A stretch of DNA of 64,000 bases from Chitinophaga sancti (GCF_034424315.1 NZ_CP139972.1:1-64000); one strand, 5' to 3'; positions 1-7,301 are shown, counted from the first letter of the stretch. Notes: generated by a model from the letters alone, not told the origin. A program made the numbers and translations.

Positions 1-162
1 GGCGAGTGTGCCTACCTGTATGAGTTTGTCGGTGATGCCGCTCATAGCAGAAGCCACAATGGTCAGGCGTCCGTTTTGTTTTTTATTTTTTACGATCTCG
101 CAAACCTGTTCTATCGCCTGGGCGCTTCCCATGGAGGTACCGCCAAATTTTAATACTTGCAT
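1..162 (-). CDS. thrA: Aspartokinase N-terminus (thrA type), cut by window edge
   Basis: The first 54 codons of an aspartokinase read leftwards off the window. The protein opens MQVLKFGGTSMGSAQAI, the ATP-binding KFGGTS motif of aspartate kinases, which phosphorylate aspartate in the first step of the Lys/Thr/Met/Ile pathway. The SAMSGITDKL stretch at residues 38-47 is the usual second conserved block. The rest lies outside, so it cannot be seen whether a homoserine dehydrogenase domain follows. The thrA assignment rests on the Thr/Ile-rich leader peptide just upstream, which suits the bifunctional threonine-branch enzyme. A second, monofunctional aspartokinase lies at 39014-40279. Family is certain, subtype inferred. 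Confidence 0.85.
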   Translation of the reverse strand, partial: MQVLKFGGTSMGSAQAIEQVCEIVKNKKQNGRLTIVASAMSGITDKLIQVGTLA

Positions 163-210
163 GTCTGTAATTGTTAATACGTAAAGATCCTATCGCTTTT
201 GCTGCTGGTT

Positions 211-354
211 ACCACCGTAGGTGGTCGTTGGATGATATGTGAAAATTAACCCCGGAGCGGGGTAATAATTGTGGTAGTAATAATAGTGCTGAAACCTGCA
301 CCAGGGATGGTGCGGGATGCAGAAGAGATGTATGTAACTATCGGTAGCACTATT
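211..354 (-). promoter_or_regulatory. Attenuator-like RNA structures of the thr leader
   Basis: Several perfect inverted repeats lie in the leader. Arms 346-354 and 282-290 (AATAGTGCT/AGCACTATT, 9 bp) pair the leader start with the Thr/Ile codon run. A 6-bp hairpin with a 4-nt loop at 298-313 lies inside that pair. A 6-bp hairpin at 249-263 covers the last codons, and another 6-bp hairpin at 211-225 lies between leader and gene. Ribosome stalling in the codon run would break the long pair, the logic of attenuation. No clear U-tract follows the last hairpin, so the mechanism may not be ordinary rho-independent termination. Confidence 0.6.
246..350 (-). CDS. Threonine/isoleucine-rich leader peptide (thrL-like)
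   Basis: A 34-codon frame upstream of the aspartokinase ends STIITTTIITPLRG then stop, with four Thr, four Ile in ten consecutive codons. This is the composition of attenuation leader peptides of threonine operons, where scarce charged tRNA-Thr or tRNA-Ile stalls the ribosome. The start is uncertain: no ATG is in frame, and I chose the GTG at 348-350, about 27 nt after the promoter -7 box. The stop lies 83 nt before the aspartokinase ATG. Too short for routine gene finding; the codon run itself is unmistakable. Confidence 0.8.
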   Translation of the reverse strand: MLPIVTYISSASRTIPGAGFSTIITTTIITPLRG

Positions 355-377
355 TTGTATAATTTACTATTCGCAAA

Positions 378-409
378 CAAAAGTCTGGAATATGTTTTGA
401 ATTAGCAAA
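378..409 (-). promoter_or_regulatory. Promoter of the thr leader and aspartokinase
   Basis: On the minus strand TTTG (406-409) is followed after 20 nt by GACTTTTG (378-385), seven of eight matches to the Bacteroidota -7 consensus TAnnTTTG. The same GACTTTTG box is found before rpmB. Transcription would begin a few bases later and include the whole leader. Confidence 0.6.
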
Positions 410-517
410 TGAATTGTCAGAATTTTGAAATAATTTAAAATAAGGGCTGGTTTTTTGTAGAAAATTACGGGTAATGCTTTGTGATTGCCATTAATAAGTT
501 GGTATTCACTAATTTCT

Positions 518-525
518 TACATTTG
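518..525 (+). promoter_or_regulatory. Promoter -7 box for the hmgA leader
   Basis: TACATTTG is a perfect match to TAnnTTTG. The -33 element is weak: a GTTG at 498-501 is only 16 nt away. The leader-peptide ATG at 542 starts exactly 17 nt after the last base of the box, the same distance as at the hppD leader. Confidence 0.55.
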
Positions 526-541
526 GGTATACCACGTTACA

Positions 542-643
542 ATGCCTTATTTCCGGAACTTCACATATTATATTGATAAGCGCCGCTGGAAATATTGTTT
601 CCTGCTGGCAGCACTGGCCATGGATGCCCCTCTTTTCTACTAG
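542..643 (+). CDS. Leader peptide upstream of hmgA (33 aa), new family
   Basis: A 33-codon frame with an ATG start ends at TAG, 45 nt before hmgA. Residues 12-29 read DKRRWKYCFLLAALAMDA and match residues 13-30 of an equally long frame before hppD (4582-4683) at 12 of 18 positions. Seven of these 12 identical residues use different synonymous codons (Asp, Arg, Lys, Tyr, Cys and two Ala), which points to selection on the peptide rather than on RNA or DNA. Ten of 33 residues are aromatic. It starts about 10 nt after the expected transcription start. I do not recognise the family. A role in translation-coupled control of tyrosine catabolism is my inference. Confidence 0.7.
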   Translation: MPYFRNFTYYIDKRRWKYCFLLAALAMDAPLFY

Positions 644-688
644 TCATTTGTCATATAATTGTAACTCATACATCCAAAACATATTGTA

Positions 689-1843
689 ATGCCTCATTAT
701 TGTAAGCTGGGAACAATCCCGCACAAGCGTCATACCCAATTCCGTAAACCGGATGGATCGCTTTATGCTGAACAGTTATTTTCCACCGAAGGGTTCTCTT
801 CCAATTCTACCTTGCTGTATCATTGTCATCCCCCTACTGAGATCGTGAAAGTGGATACGCCGTTTTCTGTAGCCCCGAAAGTAGCAGAAGAGAAGATGTT
901 GAAACATCGTAGTTTCCAGGGATTTAATATCATGCCGAAGAAGGATTTCCTGCAGAGCAGGAAACCTGTATTGGTGAATAGTGATCTGCATATTGTACTG
1001 GCAGCTCCGCAGGAGAGCATGACAGCGTATTTTTATAAGAATGCAGATGCGGATGAGATGATCTTTGTACATGAAGGGAGTGGTACGCTGCATACCCAGT
1101 ATGGACAGTTGAAGTTTGGGTATGGTGATTATTTAGTGATACCCCGTGGTACAATCTACCAGATCCTGTTTGATACGGCGGACAATAGGTTGTTTATTGT
1201 AGAATCATTTAGCCCTATCCGTTATCCGCAGCGTTATCTGAGTAAATATGGGCAGTTATTAGAGCATGCGCCGTATTGCGAGCGGGATATACGGCAACCG
1301 GAAAACCTGGAAACGATAGACAGGGCAGGTGATTACTTAATTAAAATTAAGAAGAAGGGAATGATGTATCCGATACACTATGCACATCATCCGTTTGATG
1401 TGATAGGCTGGGATGGATGCGAGTATCCATTTGCTTTTTCTATTCACGATTTTGAGCCGATAACGGGAAGAGTGCATCAGCCACCGCCGGTGCATCAGAC
1501 ATTTGAAGGGCATAATTTTGTAGTGTGTTCATTTGTGCCAAGGCTTTATGATTATCACCCGGAGTCGATTCCTGCGCCATATAATCATAGTAATATTGAT
1601 AGTGATGAGGTCTTATATTATGTAGATGGGGATTTTATGAGTCGGAAGCATGTGACGCGAGGAATGATCACTTTGCATCCTGGAGGGATCCCGCATGGGC
1701 CGCATCCGGGAGCGGTAGAGAAAAGTATTGGGAAGATGGAGACGAAGGAACTGGCAGTGATGGTGGATACGTTTCATCCGTTGCAGATCACGGAGGAGGC
1801 TTTGGGGATAGAGGATGATAGTTATACGATGAGTTGGATATAA
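689..1843 (+). CDS. hmgA: Homogentisate 1,2-dioxygenase
   Basis: A cytosolic non-heme iron enzyme that opens the ring of homogentisate to maleylacetoacetate in tyrosine and phenylalanine breakdown. At 384 residues it has the length of the short bacterial form. It starts MPHYCKLGTIPHKRHTQFRK and contains the family block with YNHSNIDSDE and PHGPHPG. By comparison with the human enzyme (His335, Glu341, His371) the iron ligands should be His300, Glu307 and His336, though the His-Glu spacing is one residue longer here. The substrate is made by HppD, encoded at 4826-5962. A leader peptide precedes the gene by 45 nt and a strong terminator follows, so it is a single-gene transcript. Maleylacetoacetate isomerase and fumarylacetoacetase are not in the window. 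Confidence 0.93.
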   Translation: MPHYCKLGTIPHKRHTQFRKPDGSLYAEQLFSTEGFSSNSTLLYHCHPPTEIVKVDTPFSVAPKVAEEKMLKHRSFQGFNIMPKKDFLQSRKPVLVNSDLHIVLAAPQESMTAYFYKNADADEMIFVHEGSGTLHTQYGQLKFGYGDYLVIPRGTIYQILFDTADNRLFIVESFSPIRYPQRYLSKYGQLLEHAPYCERDIRQPENLETIDRAGDYLIKIKKKGMMYPIHYAHHPFDVIGWDGCEYPFAFSIHDFEPITGRVHQPPPVHQTFEGHNFVVCSFVPRLYDYHPESIPAPYNHSNIDSDEVLYYVDGDFMSRKHVTRGMITLHPGGIPHGPHPGAVEKSIGKMETKELAVMVDTFHPLQITEEALGIEDDSYTMSWI

Positions 1844-1848
1844 TTTTG

Positions 1849-1888
1849 AAGGGGCTGTCTCAAAGCTTCGAGACAGCCCCTTTTTATT
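1849..1888 (+). terminator. Rho-independent terminator of hmgA
   Basis: A 13-bp perfect stem AAGGGGCTGTCTC/GAGACAGCCCCTT with an 8-nt loop is followed by a T-run. It lies 6 nt after the hmgA stop and before the convergent gene ending at 1964. Confidence 0.9.
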
Positions 1889-1963
1889 CTGGTTCCTGAT
1901 GGAGAGAATTTTTTTAAGCAATTCCCAGTGGCTTCATTTTACTTGCGATACATCCCCATTTTT

Positions 1964-3055
1964 TTATAATGTAGGCGTGTATTTAAAGAACGCCACAAAG
2001 CCACCATTGTTCCATACCTGTAAAACGGAATTATTCTGCCCGGCGCGTTTCACAGAAAGCCAGGCCACATTGCCAGCTCCCTGGTTAGTCGTAAAGTACT
2101 GGGGAAGGCTATAATCAAGACCTACACCTGTATTTGGACTCCAAACAATTGTATACAGAAAAAAGCTTGTTCTGCCATTCTCATTCCATGCCTGTACCAT
2201 GGCCGGTGCAGAAGTGCCGGCAAAGTCGATTGGAATTAAGCCTGTATTACCTGCTCCCTGTGTGGTATTACCAGTAAAATACTGTGTATAGTGACCATTT
2301 ACAACGTGGTAAACAATATAACTGAGATTACCACCATTGTTCCAGCCCTGTACAATTTCTGTCTTCGAATCGCTGTCTAAGTTGTCAGTAAAAAAGCCAA
2401 CAGAACCGCTACCCTGAGCCATTGTATCGTCAGAGTATTCTACGAAAGAAGAACCTGTGGAACGATACACAATGATCCTGAGCTGACCACCATTTGATAA
2501 TAATTGTGCAACGTCTGTCTTACCGTCACCATCTACATCAACCGGGTAAAGACCGATGGTGGTTGCTGGTTTTGACATTACATTTTCAACGGTATTTACA
2601 AAACTGAACCCGGTAGATCTCAGCACGTTCAATGCCATCTGACCTTGCCAGTTCCAGCATTGGATCAGGTCGTCTCTGCCATCTCCGTCATAGTCGCCAA
2701 CTACGAAACCGATACTTAGGGCACCAGCGTCATTAAGGCCGGCTGTCTGGTTGACAAGTGTAGTAGGTGACCCGCCGTTAGCGATTTGGTGCACATAAAT
2801 GCCCAGTAAGCCATTGTTGTTGTATGGCTGAAAAACGTCTGAGCTGCCATCACCGTTAAAATCGCCGGAATAGTAGCCCAGAGTGTTGGCTACCGGGAAC
2901 GTGGATGTCTGACTGTAAGTCTCTGGCATAGTTGTGGCGAGGGTACCTGCATCAGGTCTTAATCCACTGTTGGCAGATTGAGGGGCTGTTTCTTTTTTAC
3001 AGCTGAAAAGCACTGCTGACAGGCAGAGCAGTGTCAAAGAATTGAGAGTTTTCAT
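1964..3055 (-). CDS. VCBS/FG-GAP repeat lipoprotein
   Basis: A 363-residue exported protein. The N-terminus MKTLNSLTLLCLSAVLFSC followed by KKE is a lipoprotein signal, with Cys19 as the probable lipidated residue. The mature part holds about five tandem repeats of 45-50 residues of the FG-GAP/VCBS kind, each with an Asp-rich loop such as GDFNGDGSSD, GDYDGDGRDD or VDVDGDGKTD followed by a Q-x2-N/W-N-x-G turn. The last two loops are degenerate (DNLDSDSKTE, IDFAGTSAPA). These repeats build a calcium-binding beta-propeller used in adhesion or scaffolding. No enzyme domain is seen. It is a single gene between two plus-strand genes. Its ligand is unknown. Confidence 0.8.
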   Translation of the reverse strand: MKTLNSLTLLCLSAVLFSCKKETAPQSANSGLRPDAGTLATTMPETYSQTSTFPVANTLGYYSGDFNGDGSSDVFQPYNNNGLLGIYVHQIANGGSPTTLVNQTAGLNDAGALSIGFVVGDYDGDGRDDLIQCWNWQGQMALNVLRSTGFSFVNTVENVMSKPATTIGLYPVDVDGDGKTDVAQLLSNGGQLRIIVYRSTGSSFVEYSDDTMAQGSGSVGFFTDNLDSDSKTEIVQGWNNGGNLSYIVYHVVNGHYTQYFTGNTTQGAGNTGLIPIDFAGTSAPAMVQAWNENGRTSFFLYTIVWSPNTGVGLDYSLPQYFTTNQGAGNVAWLSVKRAGQNNSVLQVWNNGGFVAFFKYTPTL

Positions 3056-3205
3056 GTTGGGTAATTGGGAGTTTAGAAAACGGGTTAAGGATTAAATATA
3101 GGGTTTCAGATGAACGGGCCGAATATAGGACAATTAGAAATACAATTATTTATTCATGGTATAACATCCTTTAGGATTTATCTTGCAACACAAAATGGGA
3201 ATGAA

Positions 3206-4198
3206 ATGGAATTTAGACAATTAGGCGAAAGCGAACTGAAAGTAAGCGCTATTACATTTGGCGCATGGGCAATTGGTGGATGGATGTGGGGCGGTGCGGA
3301 ACGCAAAGACGCTGTGGAAGCCATCAAAGCATCTATCGAAGAAGGGGTGACCTCTATTGATACGGCTCCTATTTATGGCCAGGGATTGAGTGAAGAAATT
3401 GTAGGCGAAGCACTGAAAGGCATGGACCGCAGTAAGGTACAGATCCTGACTAAATTTGGTATGCGCTGGGATCTTGCAAAAGGTGAGTTTGGTTTTAAAA
3501 GCAAGGATAACGATGGCAGGGATATCGATATCTACAAATATGCAGGAAAGGAAAGCGTGATCCTGGAATGTGAGAATAGTCTGAAGAGACTGGGTACTGA
3601 TTATATCGACCTGCTGCAGATCCACTGGCCTGATTCTACTACGCCGATTGAAGAAACCTTTGAAGCGGTAGCCTTGTTGAAACAGCAGGGTAAGATCCGC
3701 GAAGCCGGTGTATGTAATTACAATGCAACGCAGATGGAGAAAGCGGAGACGGTGGTAAAACTGGCTTCTAACCAGGTGCCGTTTAGTATGGTGGAGCGCA
3801 ACATTGAAAAGGAAACCCTGCCTTATTGTATAGAACACAAAAAAGGCATCCTGGCATATAGTCCTTTGCAGAGAGGTTTATTAACTGGTAAGATCAAACC
3901 AGGGCATAAATTTGGCGAAGGTGATACACGTGCGGGATCTAAATACTACAAAGAAGAAAACCTGGTACGGATCAATGCATTTCTGGACCAGATCCGCCCG
4001 ATGGCAGAGAGTAAGAATGTGACACTGGCACAATTGGTGATCCGCTGGACGATAGAAAGGCCGGGTATCACAGTTGCCCTGGTGGGTGCACGGGATGCGA
4101 ACCAGGCGATCCAGAATGCACGGGCGATCAATGTGAAGCTGGCCGCAGAAGAGATCAAGTATATTAACGATAAATTATATCAATTAGCGTTAGTCTAA
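3206..4198 (+). CDS. Aldo/keto reductase
   Basis: A 330-residue NAD(P)H-dependent TIM-barrel oxidoreductase. I take the start at 3206 (MEFRQLGESELKVSAITFG), where the family begins; a longer in-frame start at 3110 only adds an unconserved tail. The catalytic tetrad is visible as Asp52 and Tyr57 in DTAPIYG, Lys83 in ILTKFG and His140 in LQIHWPD. The C-terminal cofactor block is present (VALVGARDANQAIQNARA). It resembles the YghZ/Tas-like general aldo/keto reductases of unknown natural substrate. It lies between hmgA and hppD, but with its own terminator and an opposite-strand gene on one side, so involvement in tyrosine breakdown is not shown. Confidence 0.88.
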   Translation: MEFRQLGESELKVSAITFGAWAIGGWMWGGAERKDAVEAIKASIEEGVTSIDTAPIYGQGLSEEIVGEALKGMDRSKVQILTKFGMRWDLAKGEFGFKSKDNDGRDIDIYKYAGKESVILECENSLKRLGTDYIDLLQIHWPDSTTPIEETFEAVALLKQQGKIREAGVCNYNATQMEKAETVVKLASNQVPFSMVERNIEKETLPYCIEHKKGILAYSPLQRGLLTGKIKPGHKFGEGDTRAGSKYYKEENLVRINAFLDQIRPMAESKNVTLAQLVIRWTIERPGITVALVGARDANQAIQNARAINVKLAAEEIKYINDKLYQLALV

Positions 4199-4228
4199 TC
4201 TCAGTACCGGAGGTTTTAACACACAAAA

Positions 4229-4268
4229 AACCGCATTTGCCAACGGCGAATGCGGTTTTTTTTTGTGT
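4229..4268 (+). terminator. Terminator of the aldo/keto reductase
   Basis: AACCGCATT and AATGCGGTT pair around a short loop and are followed by nine T residues, 30 nt after the stop codon. Confidence 0.9.
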
Positions 4269-4327
4269 TTGCTTACTACCTGCTAAGAAAGATCCCTTTT
4301 GCCGGACAAAGCCTGTTCAAAAAGGGA

Positions 4328-4413
4328 GATAACCCGCAGATAACCCGCAGATATCCCGCCTATAAGCCGCCTATGACCCGCATCTTTAAAGAGGCGGGAT
4401 ATCTGCGGGTTAT
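4328..4413 (+). repeat. 11-bp tandem repeats closed by a 22-bp perfect inverted repeat
   Basis: Five head-to-tail 11-mers run from 4328 to 4382: GATAACCCGCA twice, then GATATCCCGCC, TATAAGCCGCC and TATGACCCGCA. After an 8-nt spacer the sequence at 4392-4413 is the exact reverse complement of 4340-4361 (22 of 22 bases), so any transcript folds into a long stem with a 30-nt loop. It lies after the terminator at 4268 and about 120 nt before the hppD promoter. No coding function is seen; a weak open frame at 4250-4447 crosses both terminator and repeat and is not believed. Confidence 0.85.
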
Positions 4414-4534
4414 AGACGGATTATTCCGGGCTCAGCTCTATTTTTGAGGTATCAATAGCCAGCCGGGATTACCTGTTTCCCGAAATCACGCGGCTTAGTT
4501 AAATTCAGAATGTTGCAAGACGCGAATGGGAGTT

Positions 4535-4565
4535 TTTGTTTATTCAAAAGGATTGCATATTATTG
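4535..4565 (+). promoter_or_regulatory. Promoter of hppD leader
   Basis: TTTG at 4535-4538 is followed after exactly 19 nt by TATTATTG at 4558-4565, a seven-of-eight match to TAnnTTTG. The leader-peptide ATG at 4582 is 17 nt after the last base of the box. A 7-bp inverted repeat (TGCATTA at 4564-4570, TAATGCA at 4580-4586) overlaps the box edge and the leader start codon and could be an operator or a hairpin. Confidence 0.65.
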
Positions 4566-4581
4566 CATTAGCAACTATTTA

Positions 4582-4683
4582 ATGCATATTACGCGCACAT
4601 ACCATTCTTCCAAATCAGACCAGCGTCACAGTAAGTACTGCTTCCTGATGTCCACGCTGGCAATGGATGCTGTAATCGCCTGA
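4582..4683 (+). CDS. Leader peptide upstream of hppD (33 aa), same family as at 542-643
   Basis: A 33-codon frame with an ATG start, ending TGA 142 nt before hppD. Residues 13-30 read DQRHSKYCFLMSTLAMDA and share 12 of 18 residues with the hmgA leader, mostly through synonymous codons. Length (33 residues) and distance from the -7 box (17 nt) are the same in both. The N-terminal 12 residues are not conserved. The 142-nt stretch to hppD holds a 6-bp hairpin CAATGC/GCATTG at about 4747-4764 but no terminator. Function is unknown; I infer a regulatory leader because it precedes two genes of one pathway. Confidence 0.7.
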   Translation: MHITRTYHSSKSDQRHSKYCFLMSTLAMDAVIA

Positions 4684-4825
4684 TTACAGGTATGCCCCCC
4701 GATTTTCACTATTTCATATCTGTAAGCGCTCCTTCCTGATGATGTCAATGCATATGCGCATTGCTGTCATTTGCTCACATATACATACACCAAAACTTTC
4801 TTTACCTTCTTAAAATCAAACCACC

Positions 4826-5962
4826 ATGAGTACTGCTCCTGATGCTGCTGTAGCAGCAGCTCCTGCCAATGTAAAAGACTTTTTACCATTGAACGGCACT
4901 GACTACGTTGAATTCTATGTAGGCAATGCAAAACAGGCCGCCCACTATTACAAAACGGCTTTCGGCTTCCAATCCCTTGCATATGCAGGACCTGAAACAG
5001 GAGTGAGAGATCGCGCCTCCTATGTACTGGTGCAGAATAAACTGCGCTTTGTACTCACTACGCCACTCCAGCCAGGCAATGATATAGCAGCACACATTGC
5101 TGCGCACGGCGATGGTGTGAAAGTGCTCGCACTCTGGGTAGACGATGCCCGCGCTGCATTTGAAGAAACTGTAAAGAGAGGCGCAAAACCTTATATGGAG
5201 CCAAAAGAAGAAAAAGATGAATTTGGTACAGTAGTACGCAGTGGTATTCATGCTTATGGTGATACTGTACACATCTTTGTAGAAAGAAAGCATTACAATG
5301 GTCCTTTCCTGCCAGGGTACAAAGAATGGAAGACCACTTACAACCCGACTAGTACAGGTTTGCAGTATGTAGACCATTGCGTGGGTAATGTAGGCTGGAA
5401 CGAAATGAATACCTGGGTGGATTTCTACGAACAGGTCATGGGCTTCCGCAACCTGCTTTCTTTTGATGATAAGGATATTTCTACTGAGTATTCTGCCCTG
5501 ATGAGTAAGGTAATGAGCAATGGCAACGGCCGTGTGAAATTCCCGATCAATGAGCCGGCAGAAGGCAAGAAGAAATCACAGATCGAAGAATACCTCGACT
5601 TCTACGGTGGCCCGGGTGTACAGCACGTAGCCATCGCCACCAATAATATTATCCAGACAGTAACCGACCTGCAGGACAGAGGCGTAGAATTCCTGAAAGT
5701 ACCGGGATCTTACTACGATACTTTGCTGGACAGGGTAGGAGAGATCGACGAAGATCTGCAGCCACTGAGAGAGCTGGGGATCCTGGTAGATCGCGATGAC
5801 GAAGGTTACCTGTTGCAGATTTTTACCAAACCGGTACAGGACAGACCTACAGTTTTCTTTGAAATCATCCAGCGTAAAGGTGCCCAATCATTTGGAAAAG
5901 GCAACTTCAAGGCATTGTTTGAATCTATTGAAAGGGAACAGGCATTAAGAGGCAACCTGTAA
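4826..5962 (+). CDS. hppD: 4-Hydroxyphenylpyruvate dioxygenase
   Basis: Converts 4-hydroxyphenylpyruvate to homogentisate, the substrate of HmgA (689-1843). At 378 residues it has the usual length, with two vicinal-oxygen-chelate halves. The C-terminal half carries the three iron ligands: His184 in YVDHCVGNVG, His267 in GVQHVAIATNN and Glu346 in FFEIIQRKG. The closing segment SFGKGNFKALFESIE is the C-terminal helix that gates the active site. The ATG at 4826 is the only sensible start. The gene is transcribed alone behind the leader peptide, with a terminator about 55 nt after the stop. Confidence 0.95.
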   Translation: MSTAPDAAVAAAPANVKDFLPLNGTDYVEFYVGNAKQAAHYYKTAFGFQSLAYAGPETGVRDRASYVLVQNKLRFVLTTPLQPGNDIAAHIAAHGDGVKVLALWVDDARAAFEETVKRGAKPYMEPKEEKDEFGTVVRSGIHAYGDTVHIFVERKHYNGPFLPGYKEWKTTYNPTSTGLQYVDHCVGNVGWNEMNTWVDFYEQVMGFRNLLSFDDKDISTEYSALMSKVMSNGNGRVKFPINEPAEGKKKSQIEEYLDFYGGPGVQHVAIATNNIIQTVTDLQDRGVEFLKVPGSYYDTLLDRVGEIDEDLQPLRELGILVDRDDEGYLLQIFTKPVQDRPTVFFEIIQRKGAQSFGKGNFKALFESIEREQALRGNL

Positions 5963-6018
5963 ACCGGGAAAGTCAGTTATACCGAAGATCCGCCTTTCTA
6001 TTGTTGTTTTTAGCAAAC

Positions 6019-6053
6019 AGGGCTACTCCTTAGGGAGCGGCCCTTTATTTTTT
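6019..6053 (+). terminator. Terminator of hppD
   Basis: AGGGC and GCCCT with inner CTCC/GGAG form a stem around TTAG, followed by TTTATTTTTT. Confidence 0.8.
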
Positions 6054-6091
6054 ATAGCGGGCAATGCGGTTTTTTATAGCAGCTAATGCAG
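6048..6091 (+). repeat. Two 22-bp imperfect tandem units
   Basis: 6048-6069 and 6070-6091 share TTTTTTATAGC, AATGC and GG, with 18 of 22 bases equal. They directly follow the hppD terminator. The rest of 5963-6293 holds no gene that I can support. Confidence 0.6.
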
Positions 6092-6293
6092 GTCGCCGAT
6101 ATTTTTAACCACATCGTGAAATTATTCTCAAATCACTCCTGATTTAAGGAAATTTATAGTTTAACATTTCGTTGACAACCAGCGTTTTACGGCCTTCAGC
6201 CGCGACTATGGCCCTGCCCTCTCCGCCATTGCACTTTCGGGGGATTGATAATGTTGCAAATTTTGAAATAATTTGCATAACAGATCGTTGTTT

Positions 6294-6512
6294 ATGAGAG
6301 TACAAACATTATTAGGCGCGTTATTTTTATTGGCAGGAATTTTTCAAATGATTACAGCTGTACTCATTTACCAGGGAGAGCGCCACTATATCCTCCGTTT
6401 TGCAAATCGCAAAATTGGGATAGTGATATACATTATATTTTCAATATTATTGTTTTATCTTGCATATAAGACTTTCAATGCAACACCGGATACCACACCG
6501 GTTAAACCGTAA
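6294..6512 (+). CDS. Small two-helix membrane protein
   Basis: A 72-residue protein from the ATG at 6294 (MRVQTLLGALFLLAGIF); an in-frame TTG seven codons upstream is less likely. Two hydrophobic helices at about residues 4-24 and 39-59 are separated by a short loop with charged residues (GERHYILRFANRK), and the tail is TPDTTPVKP. I do not recognise a family. It is 30 nt before the L,D-transpeptidase gene on the same strand and probably shares its transcript, so it may act in the cell envelope. Typical small membrane protein; function unknown. Confidence 0.65.
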   Translation: MRVQTLLGALFLLAGIFQMITAVLIYQGERHYILRFANRKIGIVIYIIFSILLFYLAYKTFNATPDTTPVKP

Positions 6513-6542
6513 ACGTGAAATAGTAAAAGTGATATAATATTT

Positions 6543-7301
6543 ATGAAACAGGTCGTTTTAGCAGTAATGATACTTCTTGGGGTAGGAAAAGTGTTTGCCC
6601 AGCAGCAGTCATTCCTGGACAACCAGAAGATGTTCCCGAAAGTAGGCGTTGCCTACCGGGATAAGGAAGAGCAATTAAAGAAGGAGTTTGAAAAGAAAGG
6701 CCTGGAATACCCGGCTAAATACATCTTCCTGCGCTCGTTCAAACTGGATAGTGAGCTGGAAATCTGGGTTAAAAACAAGGCTACCGATACTTTCCGCCTG
6801 TTTAAATCTTACCGGGTATGTACCCTGTCAGGCAAAATGGGCCCTAAACGTAAGGAGGGGGACCAGCAGGTACCGGAAGGGTTCTATTACATCAATGACT
6901 TCAATCCGAATAGCAACTACCACCTGTCGCTGGGGATCAATTACCCGAATTTCTCCGACAAGATCCTGAGTGATCAGAAGAAGCCGGGCAATGAGATCTA
7001 TATCCACGGTAGCTGCCTTACCATCGGCTGTATTCCGCTGACCGATGAATTTATCGAGGAAGTATACGTCCTGGCTGTAAATGCCAAGAATGCAGGTCAG
7101 GACTTCATACCGGTACATGTATTCCCGGTTAAATTTGGCCGTACCCGTTCATTGGAATACCTGCAGGGGGTAAAACTGAACCCGGACGATAAAACATCGA
7201 CCAAGTTCTGGGCGGACCTGAAAACCGCTTACGATTACTTCGAACAGCACCATCGCCTTCCGGTTGTCCTTGTTGACAACAAAGGCCAATATATTATGTA
7301 A
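6543..7301 (+). CDS. L,D-transpeptidase (YkuD fold, YafK-like)
   Basis: A 252-residue exported protein with signal peptide MKQVVLAVMILLGVGKVFA cut before QQQ. The catalytic signature is IHGSCLTIGCIPLTD, with His155 and nucleophile Cys163 in the HG-x(n)-S/T-x-GC arrangement. Such enzymes make or cut 3-3 cross-links in peptidoglycan, or attach proteins to it, in the periplasm. The sequence and spacing resemble the YafK/DpaA branch, which releases or modifies peptidoglycan stem peptides, more than the classic ErfK branch. That sub-assignment is an inference. The gene follows the small membrane protein and ends in a strong terminator. Confidence 0.85.
   Translation: MKQVVLAVMILLGVGKVFAQQQSFLDNQKMFPKVGVAYRDKEEQLKKEFEKKGLEYPAKYIFLRSFKLDSELEIWVKNKATDTFRLFKSYRVCTLSGKMGPKRKEGDQQVPEGFYYINDFNPNSNYHLSLGINYPNFSDKILSDQKKPGNEIYIHGSCLTIGCIPLTDEFIEEVYVLAVNAKNAGQDFIPVHVFPVKFGRTRSLEYLQGVKLNPDDKTSTKFWADLKTAYDYFEQHHRLPVVLVDNKGQYIM

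Noticed and set aside
163..245. Rho-independent terminator in the thr leader
   Set aside because: The hairpin at 211-225 is perfect but lacks a following U-tract on the minus strand, so I did not call it a terminator.
4250..4447. Open frame of 65 codons on the plus strand
   Set aside because: It begins inside the terminator T-run and reads through the 11-bp tandem array and inverted repeat; composition follows the repeat, not a protein family.
6180..6250. Possible third leader peptide before the small membrane protein
   Set aside because: A frame with SRDYGPALSAIALSGD exists but has no start codon before an in-frame stop, and none of the KYCFL or LAMDA pattern.
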